Of a stretch of DNA of 11,005 bases, positions 1 to 7,976 are shown piece by piece (positions within the stretch are counted from its first letter, which is position 1; every line of letters starts with the position of its first letter). The position numbers were made by a program, and so were the translations under genes. The notes beneath the pieces were generated by a model. That model was not told the DNA's origin, searched no databases, and saw only the letters and a program-made list of their open reading frames with translations. The DNA comes from Anaerolineales bacterium. GTDB taxonomy: Bacteria > Chloroflexota > Anaerolineae > Anaerolineales > UBA11858. Location of the stretch: assembly GCA_015485245.1 (NCBI GenBank), contig WFTY01000453.1, forward strand, positions 1-11,005, written 5' to 3'.

Positions 1-238
1 AAAACCGGGTGGGGGATAGAAGCAAACCATCAGGCGGTTCCAACAGAGCAGGGATGGCCTCGATGGAGGGGATGCCCTGGAGGATGATGGCATAAAGCGC
101 GGCAACGCTGAGAAAAAGGAGCGCGATCAGGATGCCGATGTTGGTGATGCAGCCGAATGTTCCCCAGCGCAGCAAGGGGCGCGCGTATTTGCGGCGGGTT
201 TTGCGGCGTGCAGCGATGATGTGGGGGATTGTGGGCAT
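1..238 (-). CDS. Class A penicillin-binding protein (transglycosylase/transpeptidase), N-terminal fragment
   Basis: This is the first 79 codons of a gene that continues past the left edge. The product starts with a short basic cytoplasmic segment (RRKTRRKYARPLLRW, about residues 11-25), followed by one hydrophobic segment (about residues 27-52). After it comes IPSIEAIPALLEPPDG, then SPTRF. This is the usual start of bifunctional class A penicillin-binding proteins: a signal-anchor helix, then the stretch leading into the family 51 glycosyltransferase domain, which polymerises peptidoglycan glycan strands outside the membrane. The glycosyltransferase and transpeptidase domains lie outside the window, so the call rests on the N-terminal pattern only. 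The ATG at 236-238 has no Shine-Dalgarno sequence. A terminator-like hairpin separates it from the upstream regulator gene, so it probably has its own promoter. Confidence 0.72.
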   Translation of the reverse strand, partial: MPTIPHIIAARRKTRRKYARPLLRWGTFGCITNIGILIALLFLSVAALYAIILQGIPSIEAIPALLEPPDGLLLSPTRF

Positions 239-244
239 GATTTG

Positions 245-278
245 ATTGTACAATACATTGGGTTAAAGGAAAAGTCAG
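245..278 (-). promoter_or_regulatory. Possible promoter and palindrome for the penicillin-binding protein gene
   Basis: Reading the minus strand, CTGACT (273-278) is followed after 17 bases by TATTGT (250-255), a weak -35/-10 pair. An alternative -10, TACAAT (245-250), ends 6 bases before the ATG. The bases ATTGTACAAT (245-254) form a perfect 10-bp palindrome that could be an operator. Any of these would give a very short or absent 5' leader, which fits the lack of a Shine-Dalgarno sequence. The -35 would lie inside the arm of the preceding terminator-like hairpin. Matches to consensus are modest. Confidence 0.25.
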
Positions 279-318
279 CTGCGAAGAGCTTGGATTTCCC
301 CGACTTCGCGGCTGACTT
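263..318 (-). terminator. Candidate intrinsic terminator downstream of the SARP-like regulator gene
   Basis: Bases 272-286 and 304-318 form a 15-bp stem with a single G-T wobble and a 17-base loop. On the minus strand the stem is followed by TTTTCCTTTAACC, a mostly U-rich tail. It lies about 135 bases after the stop codon of the large regulator and about 34 bases before the next start codon, where a terminator between two units is expected. The loop is longer than in a typical terminator and the U tract is interrupted, so termination is probable but not certain. A second small hairpin (CCCTG 319-323 with CAGGG 332-336) lies just before it. I see nothing else in 337-453. Confidence 0.6.
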
Positions 319-453
319 CCCTGCACTGAGACAGGGCCCCTAAACATTTGTGATGTTCCCCCCTCTACACCTGCCTCCCGGTACGCGTTTGGATGATGCG
401 CCCAGGATACCAGAGGGGCGTTGCCAGAATGTTGCCATGTTTTGGGGGCTGGA

Positions 454-3400
454 TTATTCCGAATGGGTGGCGGCCAGGACGTTCGCCTGGAAACGTTGAA
501 AAATGGGCGCCAGTTCGGCGTGGTGGATCTCGGCGCGAATGCGATGGAGCACCGCCCGTAGTTGTTCGTCCAGCTCGTCTGTGGATTCCCTGTTTTGCTT
601 GGCGATGGCGTGCAGCGTGGAGAGCGCCTGGATCTCGCTCCAGGGGTGGGGTATCTGGCGGGCGAGGAGTAGCGCCTCCTCTGCGTGCTGACGCGCGGCC
701 TGCATGTCTCCCAGGGCAAGCTCGATCTGCGCCTGCGCTGCCAGGGTGGTGGTCAGTTGGGGGGCCATGGATCGCTGGTGCGCTTCCTCGATAACGGCGA
801 TGGTGTGTTGCCTGGCGGCTTCCCAGGGGCCGACGACCGCAAGCGCCTCCGCTCGGATGGCGCGTGCCAGGAAAGCGCCCAGTTCGAGACCGTAAAGGGA
901 AAGCCCTTGTTCCGCCTGTTGCAGGAGATGCAATCCTTTTTCTGTATCGCCCAGGCGGCATAAGGCTCCGCCGAGCAGGAAGAGGTTGTACATCCCGGTG
1001 AAGTGTTCGCCGCCCCATTCAAACCCCTGTTGAAATATTTCTACTCCGCGGGGCAAATTGCCCAGGAGGCTGTGAACGCTGCCTTGTTGGGAACATCCCA
1101 GGGCGTAGACATCGCTGTGGCCATGTTCTTCGCCGACCTTCATCGCCATGTGGCTGTAGTCCAGCGCCAGGCTGATTTGCCCTATCCCGAGGGCGCTCAT
1201 GGCTGCGTAGGCATAGGTGTATCCCAGAATGCGTACCGCGCGGCTCTTTTCTCCCAATTCAATGCTGCGCATAGCGTGTTGCAGGGCGGTAGAGTAGTTC
1301 CCCAGGTATTGATAGGCCAGGGCGGCGGCGCTATGTGCGGTGTTGAGCGCCGTTGCGGAGGCACACACACCGGCGTCTTCAATCGCTAGATCAGCATGGC
1401 GACAACCCTGTACCGGATGGCCCTGGAAACAGCGCACCACGGAGAGTTGGTAGTGGGTGTGGCTGCGATAGCGGAACTCAATACTGGTTTGGACGTTGGC
1501 CCCTAACGCCAGGGCTTCTTCCAGCACTTCAGCGGCTTCGGCGATCCGTCCCGTCATGTAGAGGAACACGCTGTGATGGTTGTAAGCTTCAATAAGCGCC
1601 GCGCGATGCTCGCCTCCGCTGAGGTGCGCCAGCGCCTGACTGGTATGTTTCAAGCCCTCGCCGTAATCGTTGACGGTGAAGCAGGCATCGCTGAGGATGT
1701 CGTGCCCCACGCCGATCAGCGCCGGGCTATCGCGTCGATGCCCGAGGCTAATCAGGTCTTCCCCCAGCTGGATCAGCCCCTGGGTGTCGTTGACGTTGTA
1801 GGCGATTTCTCCCCAGGCTTTGAACAACAGAATGATATCAGCGTTGGAGATAAAGGCGGCATCCGGGTAATCCAGCAAATGGCGCGCGCGCTGGAAAGCC
1901 TGCACTGCCTGGGGGAAAGCAGTGATATTCTTGGATTCCTGCCCGGCTTTCATCCAGTATAGAAAGGCAGATTGCGTATCGCCCGCGGCTTCATAGTGCA
2001 CCGCCAGGATGTTGGCCTGTGGCGAGGCTACATTTTCTTCTATGTGTTCCGCCACGCGGCGATGGTATTCTTTGGCCTGAGGAAGCGGGACTTCGCCTTC
2101 CAGCGCTTCACGAATGCTGTCGTGGATGAAGCTGTAGACCACTTCGCCCCCGGCGTGCGAATCCGCCTGGATGAAGCGTTTGATCTCCATCTCGGAAACC
2201 GCTTTGAGCAAGTCTTCCCGCTTCATTTCGGTGACGGATTGCAGGGTTGAGAGATTAAACACCGGGCCGATGATGGCTGCCGCCTCGAGGGCGCGACGCG
2301 TGGCTGGCTGTACGCGTTGTAATCGCTGGCTGAGCAGCTTGCGCAGGCTTTCGGTTAAGGGGGGAGGTGTTTCGCCTGAAAAATCGATCTCCTCAGGAGA
2401 TTGGGCGATTGAGCGCAGAATCTCGAGGGTGAACAGAGCGTTGCCCCCTGTGGCACGGTGCAGGCGGGCGGTGAATTTGGGGGAGGGGATGATCTTCAGC
2501 GTGGCGCGCGTGAGTTCGGCAACGTCGTGTTCGCTTAGGCCGCTCAACTGGATGACTACAGCGTTTTTGGAGCGTTGGATAGCTTGCTGCCATTCTTGTA
2601 GATAGGGTGGCATTTCTTCAAGGCGGGCGAGCACAGCCAGGGTGCAGTGTGTGTGGAATGGTTCGCGCGCCAGTAGATAGGCCAGCGTGGCGAGTGTGGC
2701 TTCATCAGCCCATTGGGCGTCATCGAGAACGAAAAGCAAGGGGGTTTGCTGGCTGAGTATCAGGAATGCTTGGCGGATGGCCTCCATGAGCATGCTGCGC
2801 GCCTGCTCTGGGTCGGTGGGCAGCAACGGTTGGTGCAAATCGGGGCGATATTCAAGGATTTCGGGAAGCAGGAAGGAAAGATAGCCAGCCCAGGTGGCCG
2901 GGAGTGCCTGCCAGTCCGTCATGGTCATCGCGCGTTGTAATGTGTCGCGCAAGGGTTGCATGGGGATGGTGTGCTCCAGAGGGCGGCAGGTTGTCAGCAA
3001 GATTTGCGTATGGGCGCCCAGGCTTTGGGCGACTTTTTGGAGCAGGCGTGTTTTCCCTGAGCCCGATTCGCCCAGGACAATTGCGGCCTGGTGTTGCTGG
3101 AAGGTCTGGATGATATGCGCACGTTCGTCTTTTCGGCCGACGAACAGCGTTTTTACCGTGGTATGGAGTTCCCAATCGGGCAATTGCTTTGCCCCGGAGT
3201 CTTCAGTGAGCGTTTGGAGCGCCTGATAAATGGCCTCCACCTCCGCCCCGGGCGCAATGCCTAATTCTTCTTGATAGTGGGCGTTGATCCCCTGGTAGTA
3301 CTCGCGCGCTTCGCTCACCTGCCCTAGCTCCGCCAGGTAGCGCATGACCCAGTAGTGCAGCTGATCGTTAAAAGGATCGTGTTTCAACGCCGTGCGGGTG

Positions 3401-4071
3401 TAGCCCAGAGCGTCTTCGAGCGCCCCACAGGCGTAGGCGTGCATGGCCAACCGTTCGAGGACGCGCTCTCTCAACTGGCAGAGGTTATCGTTGGTTTCCT
3501 GCAGCCAGCGGTCAAAGAGTGGAGCGCTGGGCAGCGACGAGGTGGCCAGGAACATGTCGCCTCGCCACAGCGCGATGGCTTCTTCGAGCGCGGCGGCGAT
3601 AGAGGCTGGAAGGGGCTCGTTAGTATAGAGCTGCCAGAGCGTTTTCCCTGTTTGTTGAATCAGGCTTTCAAAGCGGTGTTGGTCTACGCGGACTCGGGCG
3701 GTGTCCAGTTGTAGCGTGCCCCCTGTGGAAATCAGCAACGTTGGATCGGGCAGTTCTTTTCTTAAGCGGCTGAGCGCCTCGCGCAGGCGTCTGCGACCAG
3801 ACTCAGGCGATTGACCGTTGCCCTCCCAGAAAAGAGAGAGTAGTGTTTCTCGCCCAACCGGCGCGCTTTGCGAGGCAAGATAATACAAAATCGCTCGCGG
3901 CACGCGGCGATTAATGGTGACTAGCGTATCCCCCCAACGAACTTCTGGTGGCCCAAGCAGGAGTACGTCTAGGTATGTCATGGAGAATCGCGGAGAAGCG
4001 TTGGAGGTGGATGGCTCCATTGTTGGGAGCTTAGCAATAGCTTGCCAGGAGACGTATTTTACCAGAAACAT
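454..4071 (-). CDS. Large SARP/BTAD-type transcriptional regulator with AAA-type ATPase and TPR-like repeats
   Basis: The protein of about 1205 residues has the layout of the SARP/AfsR-like ATP-dependent regulators. Residues about 33-120 (YLDVLLLGPPEVRWG onward) are an OmpR-type winged-helix DNA-binding domain. Residues about 125-287 are a bacterial transcriptional activator domain (BTAD), ending GIAPGAEVEAIYQAL. A P-loop ATPase follows, with Walker A GESGSGKT (about 334-341) and Walker B LLFVLDDAQWAD (about 445-456). The C-terminal half (about 680-1190) is alpha-helical with repeated TPR-like units, probably for protein or ligand sensing. There is no C-terminal LuxR helix-turn-helix, so DNA binding must come from the N-terminus. 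The start is uncertain. The ATG at 4071 has a weak AGGG four bases upstream; ATGs at 4020 and 3981 and a TTG at 4095 are also in frame, and 3981 would begin exactly at the conserved domain. Its target genes cannot be told from the sequence. Confidence 0.88.
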   Translation of the reverse strand: MFLVKYVSWQAIAKLPTMEPSTSNASPRFSMTYLDVLLLGPPEVRWGDTLVTINRRVPRAILYYLASQSAPVGRETLLSLFWEGNGQSPESGRRRLREALSRLRKELPDPTLLISTGGTLQLDTARVRVDQHRFESLIQQTGKTLWQLYTNEPLPASIAAALEEAIALWRGDMFLATSSLPSAPLFDRWLQETNDNLCQLRERVLERLAMHAYACGALEDALGYTRTALKHDPFNDQLHYWVMRYLAELGQVSEAREYYQGINAHYQEELGIAPGAEVEAIYQALQTLTEDSGAKQLPDWELHTTVKTLFVGRKDERAHIIQTFQQHQAAIVLGESGSGKTRLLQKVAQSLGAHTQILLTTCRPLEHTIPMQPLRDTLQRAMTMTDWQALPATWAGYLSFLLPEILEYRPDLHQPLLPTDPEQARSMLMEAIRQAFLILSQQTPLLFVLDDAQWADEATLATLAYLLAREPFHTHCTLAVLARLEEMPPYLQEWQQAIQRSKNAVVIQLSGLSEHDVAELTRATLKIIPSPKFTARLHRATGGNALFTLEILRSIAQSPEEIDFSGETPPPLTESLRKLLSQRLQRVQPATRRALEAAAIIGPVFNLSTLQSVTEMKREDLLKAVSEMEIKRFIQADSHAGGEVVYSFIHDSIREALEGEVPLPQAKEYHRRVAEHIEENVASPQANILAVHYEAAGDTQSAFLYWMKAGQESKNITAFPQAVQAFQRARHLLDYPDAAFISNADIILLFKAWGEIAYNVNDTQGLIQLGEDLISLGHRRDSPALIGVGHDILSDACFTVNDYGEGLKHTSQALAHLSGGEHRAALIEAYNHHSVFLYMTGRIAEAAEVLEEALALGANVQTSIEFRYRSHTHYQLSVVRCFQGHPVQGCRHADLAIEDAGVCASATALNTAHSAAALAYQYLGNYSTALQHAMRSIELGEKSRAVRILGYTYAYAAMSALGIGQISLALDYSHMAMKVGEEHGHSDVYALGCSQQGSVHSLLGNLPRGVEIFQQGFEWGGEHFTGMYNLFLLGGALCRLGDTEKGLHLLQQAEQGLSLYGLELGAFLARAIRAEALAVVGPWEAARQHTIAVIEEAHQRSMAPQLTTTLAAQAQIELALGDMQAARQHAEEALLLARQIPHPWSEIQALSTLHAIAKQNRESTDELDEQLRAVLHRIRAEIHHAELAPIFQRFQANVLAATHSE

Positions 4072-4085
4072 AGCGCCCTGACAGC

Positions 4086-4114
4086 TTTTTAACAATTTGA
4101 GTTTAAGATATCAG
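4086..4114 (-). promoter_or_regulatory. Possible promoter of the SARP-like regulator gene
   Basis: On the minus strand CTGATA (4109-4114) is followed by a 17-base spacer and TAAAAA (4086-4091), each matching 4 of 6 consensus bases. A promoter is expected here because a terminator at 4141-4169 ends the preceding transcript. A start near 4079 would leave a leader of only a few bases before the ATG at 4071. Just upstream, GAGGC-A-GCCTC on the minus strand (4123-4133) is an 11-base inverted repeat that could bind a regulator. Confidence 0.25.
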
Positions 4115-4140
4115 GTGATGAGGAGGCTGCCTCTCAGCGG

Positions 4141-4169
4141 TAAAGAAAGCGGCCCCTTTTGAGAGCCGC
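4141..4169 (-). terminator. Intrinsic terminator after recN
   Basis: On the minus strand GCGGC (4165-4169) pairs with GCCGC (4149-4153). G-T and C-G pairs extend the stem inward to about 8 bp around a CAAAA loop. The stem is followed directly by TTTCTTTA (4141-4148). It lies 85 bases after the recN stop codon and before the next gene's candidate promoter, so it probably ends the transcript that contains nadK and recN. Between 4170 and 4253 I see no other signal. Confidence 0.7.
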
Positions 4170-4253
4170 AAAGACTTTGTGCGTTGAGCAAAAGGTGAGA
4201 TTATATCTTTGCTGAAGCGTGGTCGTGCCGCTTGATGTGTTCAGGAAAGGGGG

Positions 4254-5984
4254 TTAAGCCTGGCGGGTAGTTTCCCAGGCGGTCTTTAATATCTCTCCGG
4301 CGGAGTGTAGCGTGCTTTCGGTGATATCTCCCAGCATCTGAGCCAGTTCGCGCAGGCGCTCTTCGCCCTGGATTTCAACAGCCTGGGTGATGGTGCGTCC
4401 ACCGTCAACAAACTTTTGTACCCGGAAGTGTTGGTTGCCAAAGGCGGCCAGTTGCGGCAGGTGTGTGATACACAGTACCTGGTGGCTGGCAGTCAGCAAC
4501 CACAATTTGTGCCCCACGATGAACCCGACGCGGCCACCGATGCCCTGGTCAATCTCGTCGAATACCAGGGTGGGGATGTGATCGACGCGCGCCAGTACGT
4601 TCTTCATCGCCAGCATCAATCGCGAAGTTTCACCACCAGATGCGACTTTGACCAGGGGTTTGAAGCCTTCACCGGGGTTGGTTTCAATGAGGAACTCGAC
4701 GCGTTCGTGACCGTTGGGCGAGAAGGCTACGCGCTCGCCATCGGGCAGAGGGATGCCGTCAGGATCGGGTTGTTGGTGGAAGGCCACTTTGAAGCGCGCT
4801 CCCGACATGCGCAGGTCGGCAAGTTCGGTTTCCATGGCGGCCTGGAGCATCTCAGCCGCCTGGTGTCGCTTCCTGGAGAGGGCGGCCGCGAGCTGCCCAA
4901 GCCGGTTGAGCAGCTCGGTCTCTTGTTTTTCGAGCGTTTCAATCCGCTCGCCGGCATGTGTGATGGCGTCGAGATCCGCCTGCGCCTTTTCTCCGTAGGC
5001 CAGGATGGATTCAATATCAGGGCCGTATTTCCGTTTAAGTTGGCTAATCAATTCAAGGCGCTCTTCAACCTGGTTGAGCCGTTGTGGGTTGAACTCGATC
5101 GCTTCCGTGTACAGGCGTAGAGATCGGCTGAGGTCGCCAAGTTCTTCTAACATCGCCGCGGCCTGTTCGTGCAAAGGCTCTTGCGATGTGTCCACCGTGG
5201 CGAGATGACTTAACCCTTCAACCACCTCGCCGAAGCGGTCGCTGATGGAGGGCTCCTCGGGAGTGCTCTCGTCCAGCGCCAGGAGCGCCTTTTGTCCCAG
5301 GGTAGCCAGTTTCTCAGCGTTGGCCAGGCGATTGCGTTCCTCGGTGAGTTCCTTCTCCTCGCCAGGCTTGAGCGCGGCAGCGTTGATCTCGTTGATCTGA
5401 TACGTGAGTAGATCAGCGCGCTGGGCGGCGTCGCGTTCACTGCGGCGCAGCCGGGCTAATTCCTGTCGTGTTTTCTGGAGCTGGTGAAATGTGGCCTGGT
5501 AAGCTGCCAGTTCCTCTTTTAAATTAGTGTAGCGGTCGAGCATGTGGATATGCTCGCGTTCACGCAGCAAGGAGAGATGTTCCGATTGACCGTGGATATC
5601 CACCAGGTATTCGCCCAGTTGGCGTAGTATGCTGACGTTGGAGAGGCGGCCATTGATGCGAGCGACGTTGCGGCTATCACGGCGCAGTTCGCGCCCCAGG
5701 GTGAGGTAATCGGAATCGTCGAGCAAGGCCTCGCTTTCGAGGATGGCGTGGATTTCCTTCCGGGAGATCTGGGGGATTTGGAATGTTGCCTCGATCAGGG
5801 CGATGTCCGCTCCGCTGCGGATGAACGTCGAATCGGCGCGGCTGCCCAGCAACGTGTTTAAAGCATCCATGATGATGGATTTGCCTGCGCCGGTTTCGCC
5901 GGTAAAGGTGATCAACCCGGGTTTGAAGCGCAGGCGCAATTGATCGATGATGGCGAAGTTTTCGATGTACAGTTCGGTCAGCAT
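4254..5984 (-). CDS. recN: DNA repair protein RecN
   Basis: RecN is an SMC-like ATPase that acts at DNA double-strand breaks in recombinational repair. The 576-residue length is normal for the family. The N-terminus MLTELYIENFAIID is the typical RecN start. Walker A GETGAGKS is at residues 29-36 and the ABC-type signature SGGETSR at about 449-455. Walker B TLVFDEIDQGIGG begins at about 472, and the conserved CITHLPQLAAF follows. Between the two ATPase halves (about 150-370) is a heptad-rich, charged region that would form the antiparallel coiled coil. The ATG at 5984 has no clear Shine-Dalgarno sequence but fits the family start exactly. The gene follows the zinc-finger membrane protein gene by 36 bases and comes soon after NAD kinase; nadK-recN neighbourhoods are known in other bacteria. 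It is probably the last gene of the transcript. Confidence 0.97.
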   Translation of the reverse strand: MLTELYIENFAIIDQLRLRFKPGLITFTGETGAGKSIIMDALNTLLGSRADSTFIRSGADIALIEATFQIPQISRKEIHAILESEALLDDSDYLTLGRELRRDSRNVARINGRLSNVSILRQLGEYLVDIHGQSEHLSLLREREHIHMLDRYTNLKEELAAYQATFHQLQKTRQELARLRRSERDAAQRADLLTYQINEINAAALKPGEEKELTEERNRLANAEKLATLGQKALLALDESTPEEPSISDRFGEVVEGLSHLATVDTSQEPLHEQAAAMLEELGDLSRSLRLYTEAIEFNPQRLNQVEERLELISQLKRKYGPDIESILAYGEKAQADLDAITHAGERIETLEKQETELLNRLGQLAAALSRKRHQAAEMLQAAMETELADLRMSGARFKVAFHQQPDPDGIPLPDGERVAFSPNGHERVEFLIETNPGEGFKPLVKVASGGETSRLMLAMKNVLARVDHIPTLVFDEIDQGIGGRVGFIVGHKLWLLTASHQVLCITHLPQLAAFGNQHFRVQKFVDGGRTITQAVEIQGEERLRELAQMLGDITESTLHSAGEILKTAWETTRQA

Positions 5985-6020
5985 AATTTGTCGCTCAATC
6001 TGCGGCGGGCGTCGGCGGGT

Positions 6021-6557
6021 TCATTGGCGCAGGAACAGCCCGGCGACGCGTGAGTATACGGTTGTGGTAACCATCACCAGGTAAATACCCTGCCAGATGA
6101 TGTTAAAGAGGAAGTTCATGGCAAAAGCCTGTCCGGCGATGAAAGTGAAGAAGGCGCCAATATCTGCCAGAATGGCTGGCGCAGCGCCCAGCGCTGCACC
6201 GGCGGCGATGGTCAGGAAAAGCGCCTTAGCGCGCCGCCGCCCGGTGACGAAGCGCACCGCCTCGGCGATCGCTACCCCGGCCATCGGGCTGAGGATCAGG
6301 ACGAAGAAACCCAACCGGGGCAGGATCAGGCTTCCCAGCCAGGAGAGAAATCCGGCCAGCGCAAACCCGCTGAGGTAATCGTACCAGCGAGCTGTCTCAA
6401 AAATCCGCTGGTGCCCGCGGACGCAATCTTTGCAGCGATAGCCGGTTGGCGTGTGGACGGCGCACTTACTGCAAATGTATTTCTCGCAGCGATTGCAGCG
6501 CAGCGCCGTGGGGCGATTGGGGTGATTCTCGCAGGTGGTGGTGAGGGTTTCGTTCAT
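6021..6557 (-). CDS. B-box-type zinc-finger small membrane protein, function unknown
   Basis: The 178-residue protein has two parts. Residues 9-49 hold a dense set of metal ligands: C9-x2-H12, C21-x2-C24, C29-x2-C32-x2-H35, C42-x2-C45 and H49. This resembles B-box-type zinc fingers and could bind two zinc ions. The rest (about 60-175) is hydrophobic, with about three to four predicted membrane segments separated by a basic loop (GRRRAKA). A cytoplasmic zinc domain tethered to the membrane is the likely topology. The start ATG overlaps the stop of nadK by four bases (ATGA at 6554-6557), so translation is probably coupled, and recN follows 36 bases later. No enzymatic motif is visible and I assign no function. 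The position between nadK and recN does not by itself imply a DNA-repair role. Confidence 0.85.
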   Translation of the reverse strand: MNETLTTTCENHPNRPTALRCNRCEKYICSKCAVHTPTGYRCKDCVRGHQRIFETARWYDYLSGFALAGFLSWLGSLILPRLGFFVLILSPMAGVAIAEAVRFVTGRRRAKALFLTIAAGAALGAAPAILADIGAFFTFIAGQAFAMNFLFNIIWQGIYLVMVTTTVYSRVAGLFLRQ

Positions 6558-7423
6558 GTCAGTTTTTTGATTGCGGGGTTGTTGTACATGTGCGGTGTGA
6601 GGTTGCGGTAAAAGTATCCCGGGTCTTGCAGGCGCACGAATTCTACGCTGTAGTCGCTGGCGCGCGCGGTGACGCGATCGCCATCTTGCAGGTGAATGGG
6701 CATTTGTCCGTCGCTGCTGATCACTGCCTGATGATCGGTGTGCACCGTGACGGAGACCGAAGAGCCTTCGGCGAGCACGATGGCGCGGTCAATCGAAAGG
6801 TGCGGAGCGACGGGGACCAGCAGGATGTTGCGCAGCTCTGGAGGCAGGATCGGGCCGCCGGCGGCCAGGGCGTAGGCCGTGGAACCGGTGGATGTGGCGG
6901 CGATCAGCCCATCGGCAACATAAGTGGTCAGAAAACGGTCGTCCACCCGGGTTTCCAGGTGCACCGGGCGGACGATCTCCCCCCGGCTGATGACGATCTC
7001 ATTGAGCACGTGCCAGCTTCCCAGGCAGGTGTCCCCGCGCCAGTGTTCGGCGCAGAGCAGCATGCGTTTTTCCAGCCAGTAGTCGCCTTTCAGGATGTGT
7101 TGCAGGGTGGTAGGCCATTCGTCCAGGCTGAGTTCCATGAGAAAGCCAAATTTTCCCATGTTGATCCCTAAAATGGGGATGTGGTGCGGGGCGCAAAACC
7201 GGCCGGCGCGCAGCATGGTGCCATCCCCGCCCAACGCGATGAGCAGGTCGACCTGCTCAGCTTCCAGGCGCGCCCGCAGCGGGCCGGCGTCGAGGAAGTC
7301 AAACGTCGCTCGAAGGCCGTTTTCCTCAAGAAAGGCGGCGATGCGCCCGGCTTGCTCGTAGGCCTGAGGAATCTGCGGGTGGGCTGCCACGGCGATGTGG
7401 CGGAAGTGTTTTATGGGATGCAT
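6554..7423 (-). CDS. nadK: NAD kinase
   Basis: NAD kinase phosphorylates NAD to NADP in the cytoplasm and is the only route to NADP in most bacteria. The 289-residue product is of normal family length. It carries the nucleotide-binding GGDGT motif at residues 65-69, GINMGKFGFL at about 87-96, the NE pair at 141-142 and the glycine-rich signature TSTGSTAY at 177-184. These are all hallmark positions of the family. The C-terminus has the expected DGQ motif in SSDGQMPIHL. The ATG at 7423 lies 36 bases after the Cas4-like gene, with a perfect TATAAT box 9 bases upstream. The gene therefore may be transcribed from an internal promoter as well as by read-through. It overlaps the next gene by four bases. 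Confidence 0.97.
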   Translation of the reverse strand: MHPIKHFRHIAVAAHPQIPQAYEQAGRIAAFLEENGLRATFDFLDAGPLRARLEAEQVDLLIALGGDGTMLRAGRFCAPHHIPILGINMGKFGFLMELSLDEWPTTLQHILKGDYWLEKRMLLCAEHWRGDTCLGSWHVLNEIVISRGEIVRPVHLETRVDDRFLTTYVADGLIAATSTGSTAYALAAGGPILPPELRNILLVPVAPHLSIDRAIVLAEGSSVSVTVHTDHQAVISSDGQMPIHLQDGDRVTARASDYSVEFVRLQDPGYFYRNLTPHMYNNPAIKKLT

Positions 7424-7432
7424 GTTGCCCCA

Positions 7433-7438
7433 ATTATA
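7433..7438 (-). promoter_or_regulatory. Candidate -10 box for nadK
   Basis: The minus strand reads TATAAT here, a perfect -10 hexamer, ending 9 bases before the nadK ATG. A transcript from it would start about two or three bases before the ATG and be essentially leaderless. No convincing -35 is present at 16-18 bases (candidates such as GAGCGT match poorly), so this is suggestive only. Confidence 0.35.
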
Positions 7439-7459
7439 GCCGATGGTGGGGGATGACGC

Positions 7460-7969
7460 TCACAGCCGTTGATCGCACATTGTGCGATAACCGCAACCCC
7501 GGCAGCGCCGTGCCGAATCATGAGAGCGGTTGATCTTGCGCCGGTGGCCTTTGGCGCGCATTTCCTTAATTAGGGTGATGAGTTCATTTTCAAGCCGCGA
7601 GGTGTATTCGATGCGATAGGTGCGATTGGGGTAGTGCAGCACGCCGTGACTGGGGCGTATGCCGTAGGCTCGCTGTACCAGGTAGCAGTAAGCCGCCAAC
7701 TGGTAGATATGGGAATCGTAGGGGGCCTCGCCTACACGCGTGGACTTGACCTCTACAGGGATGACCATTTCTCCCTGACGGATCAGATAGTCGGGGCGGC
7801 CAGTGAGTTCCAGGTGGGGGTCGTACAATGGTTCCTCCACCGCTCCCCAGCGGCTGGTATCGCTGTAGATCACTTCTCCACCGGGCAGTCCGGCTGCTTT
7901 ACGCTGCCGATTGGATTGCCACAGGAGCAGCAAGCCGATCAGGAAGAGGAGGACGATGAGGGTGTTCAT
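7460..7969 (-). CDS. Cas4/Dna2-like PD-(D/E)XK nuclease domain with N-terminal membrane helix (C-terminal half of a split protein)
   Basis: The 169-residue protein carries the catalytic part of a Cas4 (DUF83)-type nuclease. Residues 3-17 are a strongly hydrophobic helix. GRPDYL supplies D60, VEVKS supplies E73 and K75, and QLAAYCYLV supplies Q90 and Y94 of the RecB-type motif. CRGCGYRTMC at the end supplies C156, C159 and C165, three of the four cysteines that hold an iron-sulfur cluster in Cas4 and AddB-type nucleases. The fourth cysteine and the N-terminal histidine motif are missing here but are found in the small protein encoded immediately upstream. The ATG at 7969 was chosen because GAGG (7975-7978) lies five bases before it. 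The frame stays open upstream to 8083, but that stretch overlaps the other gene and looks unlike protein. There is no CRISPR array nearby, so a CRISPR role is doubtful. Confidence 0.85.
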   Translation of the reverse strand: MNTLIVLLFLIGLLLLWQSNRQRKAAGLPGGEVIYSDTSRWGAVEEPLYDPHLELTGRPDYLIRQGEMVIPVEVKSTRVGEAPYDSHIYQLAAYCYLVQRAYGIRPSHGVLHYPNRTYRIEYTSRLENELITLIKEMRAKGHRRKINRSHDSARRCRGCGYRTMCDQRL

Positions 7970-7976
7970 CAACGCC

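Noticed and set aside
393..3714. Several plus-strand open frames of 60-150 codons across the regulator gene
   Set aside because: They are antisense to a well-supported 1200-residue protein, have no family resemblance, and arise from high GC content.
4416..5120. A 234-codon plus-strand open frame
   Set aside because: It is antisense to recN, whose motifs are unambiguous, and its translation shows no recognisable domain.
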